Shown here piece after piece: positions 11,690-15,510 of a stretch of 15,510 nt of DNA; the stretch's first letter is position 1, and each line of letters starts with the position of its first letter. Position numbers and translations under genes: made by a program. Source of the DNA: an uncultured Clostridia bacterium (GTDB lineage: Bacteria > Bacillota > Clostridia > Oscillospirales > Ruminococcaceae); the NCBI GenBank assembly GCA_937901465.1, contig CALGTU010000104.1:1-15510 (forward strand). The letters are read 5' to 3'. The notes under the pieces are model-generated. The model was not told the origin of the DNA and did no database searches. It was given only the letters and a program-made list of their open reading frames with translations.

Positions 11690-13672
11690 ATGGATACATT
11701 CAAACTCGTTTCTCCTTATGAACCGTCTGGCGATCAGCCGAAAGCTATAGAAAGTCTTGTCGACGGAATAAATAAGGGAATGAAAGAACAGACACTCCTT
11801 GGTGTTACAGGCTCGGGAAAAACCTTTACAATGGCCAATGTTATCGCAAAGGTAAATAAGCCTACTCTTGTTCTTGCACACAACAAGATTCTTGCCGCAC
11901 AGTTATGTTCTGAATTCAAGGAGTTTTTTCCCGATAATGCGGTTGAATATTTCGTTTCGTATTATGATTATTATCAGCCCGAAGCTTATATTCCGTCAAC
12001 AGATAGCTATATAGAAAAAGACAGTGCTATAAACGATGAGATAGATAAGCTCCGCCATTCAGCAACCCTTGCCGTTGCCGAAAGAAGAGATGTCATTATA
12101 GTTGCGTCGGTTTCTTGTATATATTCACTCGGTAGCCCTGAAGATTATCGTCATATGGTTATTTCTCTCAGAAAGGGAATGGAGATTTCAAGAGAAGAAC
12201 TTCTCTCAAAACTCGTTGAAGACCAATACGAAAGAAACGATGTGAATTTTGTAAGAAACAAATTCAGAGTAAGGGGAGATGTTGTTGAAATATTCCCCGC
12301 TGGTTCTGCCGAAAACGCGATAAGAGTTGAATTTTTCGGAGATGAAATCGAAAGGATTTCAGAGATAAATGTTTTAACGGGAAAGGTTCTGAATACCATT
12401 AACCATGTTGCTATCTATCCCGCAAGTCATTATATTGTTGACAGAGCTAAGATGAAAAGAGCAACAGAAGAAATCTCAAAGGAACTCGAAGAAAGAGTAA
12501 AATTCTTTCAGAACGAAGGAAAACTTATTGAAGCACAGAGAATTGAACAGAGAACAAAATACGATATCGAAATGCTCGAAGAAATAGGCTTCTGTAAAGG
12601 CATAGAAAACTATTCGCGTATACTTGCGGGTCGCCCTGCAGGAAGCACCCCCTATTGTCTTTTGGACCATTTCCCCGAAGATTTTCTTATCATTGTTGAT
12701 GAAAGCCATGTTTCTTTGCCACAGGTAAGGGGAATGTGGGGCGGTGACCACGGAAGAAAGAAAACGCTCATTGAATATGGTTTCAGACTTCCTTCTGCAT
12801 TCGATAATCGTCCGCTTGATTTTGATGAATTCTATAACCATATCAATCAGGCGATTTTCGTCAGCGCGACACCGGGCGATTTTGAAAAAGAAAAGTCTGC
12901 TCAGATAGTAGAGCAGGTTATCCGCCCGACAGGTCTCGTTGACCCCGAAATAATTGTAAAACCAACAGAAGGACAGATAGACGACCTTGTTTCTGAAATC
13001 AACATAAGAGTTGAAAGAAATGAGAGAGTTTTAGTTACAACACTTACAAAGAAAATGGCCGAAGATTTAACAGCGTTTCTTGAAAAGCTCGACATTAAAG
13101 TAAGATATATGCATTTTGATATCGACACTATTGAGCGTATGGAAATAATCCGCGATCTTCGACTTGGAAAGTTTGATGTTCTTGTCGGAATAAATCTTCT
13201 TCGTGAAGGGCTTGACCTTCCCGAAGTTTCGCTTGTCGCTATTTTAGATGCCGATAAAGAAGGGTTCCTTCGTTCTGAAAGCTCACTTATCCAGACGATA
13301 GGCAGAGCGGCAAGAAACGCCGACGGACAAGTTATAATGTATGCCGACAACGTTACAAGATCTATGGAAAGAGCGATAACCGAAACCGAACGTCGTCGTG
13401 AAATCCAGATGAGATATAACGAAGAAAACGGAATTGTTCCTAAAACTATCGTTAAGGATATCAGAGATGTAATCGAAATAACAGGCAAGGAAGAAACCGA
13501 AAAGGAAGTAAAACGCAGACTTTCGCCAAAGGAAAAGGAAGATCTCATAAAGACACTTACCGAACAGATGAAAGAAGCCGCAAAACTGCTTGAATTCGAA
13601 CATGCTGCATTTCTTCGCGATAAAATTGCCGAACTTAAAGGCGAAGATGAAAACAAGAAAATAAAATTCTGA
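11690..13672 (+). CDS. uvrB: UvrABC excision nuclease subunit B
   Basis: This 660-residue DNA-damage verification helicase is of normal length. It receives damaged DNA from UvrA, opens the strands and recruits UvrC. Visible parts are Walker A GVTGSGKT (38-45), the beta-hairpin that clamps DNA, YYDYYQPEAYIP (91-102), the UvrA-binding middle domain (about 150-250), Walker B DESH (337-340), and helicase motifs IFVSATPGD, TTLTKKMAEDL, GINLLREGLDLPEV and QTIGRAARN. The C-terminal UVR motif that contacts UvrC is at about 616-650. The ribosome site AGAGG overlaps the radC stop. uvrA starts 19 bases downstream, the usual uvrB-uvrA order in Firmicutes. Confidence 0.98.
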   Translation: MDTFKLVSPYEPSGDQPKAIESLVDGINKGMKEQTLLGVTGSGKTFTMANVIAKVNKPTLVLAHNKILAAQLCSEFKEFFPDNAVEYFVSYYDYYQPEAYIPSTDSYIEKDSAINDEIDKLRHSATLAVAERRDVIIVASVSCIYSLGSPEDYRHMVISLRKGMEISREELLSKLVEDQYERNDVNFVRNKFRVRGDVVEIFPAGSAENAIRVEFFGDEIERISEINVLTGKVLNTINHVAIYPASHYIVDRAKMKRATEEISKELEERVKFFQNEGKLIEAQRIEQRTKYDIEMLEEIGFCKGIENYSRILAGRPAGSTPYCLLDHFPEDFLIIVDESHVSLPQVRGMWGGDHGRKKTLIEYGFRLPSAFDNRPLDFDEFYNHINQAIFVSATPGDFEKEKSAQIVEQVIRPTGLVDPEIIVKPTEGQIDDLVSEINIRVERNERVLVTTLTKKMAEDLTAFLEKLDIKVRYMHFDIDTIERMEIIRDLRLGKFDVLVGINLLREGLDLPEVSLVAILDADKEGFLRSESSLIQTIGRAARNADGQVIMYADNVTRSMERAITETERRREIQMRYNEENGIVPKTIVKDIRDVIEITGKEETEKEVKRRLSPKEKEDLIKTLTEQMKEAAKLLEFEHAAFLRDKIAELKGEDENKKIKF

Positions 13673-13691
13673 AAATGAAAGAAGATAAAAA

Positions 13692-15510
13692 ATGAGAGAA
13701 AACAAAATCGTAATAAAGGGTGCGAGAGAACATAACCTTAAAAATATCGACCTTGAAATTCCGAGAGACAGCCTTGTTGTTATGACAGGTGTTTCGGGTT
13801 CGGGAAAATCATCTCTTGCATTCGATACAATCTATGCCGACGGTCAGAGGAGATATGTTGAAAGTCTTTCTTCATATGCGAGAATGTTTTTGGGACAGAT
13901 GGAAAAGCCTGATGTTGATAGCATTGAGGGGCTTTCTCCTGCTATATCCATCGACCAGAAAACAACTTCTAAAAACCCTCGTTCAACCGTTGGAACAGTA
14001 ACAGAAATCTATGACTATCTCCGTCTTCTGTATGCAAGAATAGGCATACCTCATTGTCCTGAATGCGGAAGAGAAATCAAACAGCAGACAGTTGACCAGA
14101 TTGTTGATAAGATTATGCTTTATCCCGAGGGGACAAAACTTCAGCTTTTAGCACCTATAGTAAGAGGCAGAAAAGGTGAACACTTAAAAGAGTTTGAAAG
14201 AGCGAGAAAATCAGGATATGTAAGAGTCCGTGCGGACGGAAATATGTATGACCTTTCTGAAGAAATAAAGCTTGATAAAAACAAGAAGCATAATATAGAA
14301 ATTGTTGTTGACAGACTTGTTGTCAAAGAAGGTATACAGTCAAGAATTACCGACAGTCTTGAAACAGTTATGAATATCTCTGGCGGAATTGCAATAGTAG
14401 ATATAATCGGCGGAGATGAGATGCTTTTTTCTCAGAACTATGCCTGCCCCGAACATAATATCTCTATTGAAGAACTCACTCCGCGTATGTTCTCGTTCAA
14501 CAATCCTTTCGGTGCCTGTCCCGAATGTACAGGTCTCGGTGTTTTTCAGAAGATAGACCCCGAACTTGTTGTGCCTAATAAAGACCTTTCTATCAAGGAG
14601 GGTGCTATAAAAGCAACAGGCTGGAATGTTAACGACGATAACAGCATCGCTATGATGTATTATAGAGCAATAGCTGAAAAATATGATGTTTCTTTAACAG
14701 AACCCGTAAAGAATATTCCAGAAGAAAAACTCAATATCTTTCTTTACGGAACAAAGGGTGAAAAACTTAATCTTCACCGTGTTACATCTTTCAGCGACAG
14801 CACATATCAGGCGGCTTTCGAAGGTGTTATAAACAACCTTGAAAGAAGATACAACGAAAGCGGAAGTGACTACTCTAAAGAAGATATCGGAAACCTTATG
14901 AGCGAGGTGAAATGTCCTTGCTGTAACGGAAAACGTCTTAAAAAGGAAAGCCTTGCCGTAACTGTCGGCGGAGTTGATATTATGAAACTCTGTGATATGT
15001 CGGTAAAAACCATGTCAGACTTTTTCGCAAATCTTAAACTCACAAAAAGAGAAGAAATGATAGGCGAAAAAATCATAAAGGAAATAAACGCAAGACTTGG
15101 ATTTTTAAACAATGTCGGTCTTGATTATTTAACTCTTTCACGCTCATCGGGAACTCTTTCAGGCGGAGAAAGTCAGCGTATACGCCTTGCGACCCAGATA
15201 GGCTCAGCGCTTGTAGGAGTTCTGTATATCCTTGATGAACCAAGTATCGGTCTTCATCAGAGAGACAATGATAAACTTATAGCAACGCTTAAAAAACTTC
15301 GTGACGGTGGAAATACAGTTATCGTCGTTGAACACGATGAAGATACTATGCGTTCTGCCGATTATATCGTCGATATAGGCCCCAAAGCAGGTGTTCACGG
15401 CGGTGAAGTTGTCTGCGCGGGTGATTTGAAAAAGATAATGTCCTGTAAAAATTCACTGACGGGACAGTATCTTTCGGGCAAGAAAAAAATTCCAGTTCCT
15501 ACAATAAGAA
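13692..15510 (+). CDS. uvrA: UvrABC subunit A, N-terminal 606 residues (cut by window edge)
   Basis: This is the damage-recognition ATPase of nucleotide excision repair. The frame is open from ATG 13692 to the window edge; about 606 of roughly 940 residues are present. The first ATPase unit is complete: Walker A GVSGSGKS (33-40), signature LSGGESQR (489-496), Walker B LYILDEPSIGLH (511-522), and the H-loop VVEHDED (545-551). A CPEC pair is at 122-125. The larger zinc site reads CPEH (252-255) and CPEC (276-279), so one ligand is His instead of the Cys seen in E. coli; this variant also occurs in other clostridia, as far as I recall. CPCC at 408-411 belongs to a further insertion. The second ATPase half lies beyond the window. 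The ribosome site is weak (GAAAGAAGA). Confidence 0.97.
   Translation, partial: MRENKIVIKGAREHNLKNIDLEIPRDSLVVMTGVSGSGKSSLAFDTIYADGQRRYVESLSSYARMFLGQMEKPDVDSIEGLSPAISIDQKTTSKNPRSTVGTVTEIYDYLRLLYARIGIPHCPECGREIKQQTVDQIVDKIMLYPEGTKLQLLAPIVRGRKGEHLKEFERARKSGYVRVRADGNMYDLSEEIKLDKNKKHNIEIVVDRLVVKEGIQSRITDSLETVMNISGGIAIVDIIGGDEMLFSQNYACPEHNISIEELTPRMFSFNNPFGACPECTGLGVFQKIDPELVVPNKDLSIKEGAIKATGWNVNDDNSIAMMYYRAIAEKYDVSLTEPVKNIPEEKLNIFLYGTKGEKLNLHRVTSFSDSTYQAAFEGVINNLERRYNESGSDYSKEDIGNLMSEVKCPCCNGKRLKKESLAVTVGGVDIMKLCDMSVKTMSDFFANLKLTKREEMIGEKIIKEINARLGFLNNVGLDYLTLSRSSGTLSGGESQRIRLATQIGSALVGVLYILDEPSIGLHQRDNDKLIATLKKLRDGGNTVIVVEHDEDTMRSADYIVDIGPKAGVHGGEVVCAGDLKKIMSCKNSLTGQYLSGKKKIPVPTIR

Noticed and set aside
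12901..13656. Long 251-codon open frame on the minus strand
   Set aside because: It lies wholly inside uvrB, is rich in Ser and Arg as expected from an antisense frame, and has no family motif or ribosome site.

Overview
The window looks like a chromosomal segment of a low-GC, Gram-positive anaerobe, most likely a clostridial gut bacterium (Oscillospiraceae/Ruminococcaceae-like). The grounds are AT-rich sigma-A promoters, strong AAGGAGG-type ribosome sites, TTG starts, a YrzB-type DUF1292 protein, a short-form malic enzyme, a TIGR03905-type TSCPD protein, and phage genes of the Firmicutes siphovirus type. The genus cannot be fixed from sequence alone.

Layout from left to right. (1) 21-1844, minus strand: a FapA-like DUF342 protein and a bacterial PH-domain protein form a two-gene operon. 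(2) 2015-4221, plus strand: malic enzyme, a small TSCPD protein and a membrane DUF218 (YdcF/ElyC-like) protein. A terminator-like hairpin lies inside the start of the DUF218 gene. The first two blocks diverge from a shared region with two good sigma-A promoters. (3) 4256-5296, minus strand: a minimal 241-residue flagellin and a DUF1292 protein share one operon behind a sigma-A promoter. (4) 5573-8878, plus strand: a compact phage-derived cassette. It encodes a chimeric tail fibre (BppU-like, collagen-like and collar domains), two small tail-type proteins, a two-helix membrane protein, a glucosaminidase endolysin, a holin and an XhlA-like protein. It ends at a strong bidirectional terminator. 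No integrase, capsid, portal, terminase, tail tube or phage regulator is present; ordinary host genes lie on both sides. (5) 8942-10846, minus strand: a PHP-domain phosphoesterase and an RluA-family pseudouridine synthase, each with its own promoter. (6) 10989 to the right edge, plus strand: radC, uvrB and the first about 606 codons of uvrA, in an operon-like row behind a promoter whose -10 and start region is covered by a perfect palindrome resembling a LexA/DinR (SOS) box.

How the parts work together. The right end is a DNA-repair operon: UvrA and UvrB find and verify lesions, and RadC is a JAMM-domain protein of uncertain role. The most unusual part is the phage island. It holds just the receptor-binding fibre and the lysis/export module, all reading frames are open, and it sits next to a cell-surface filament gene. 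It may be a decayed prophage end, the separated tail end of a tailocin, or a domesticated holin/endolysin export system (type 10 secretion-like) with the fibre as cargo. The sequence supports the gene content; the function is inference.
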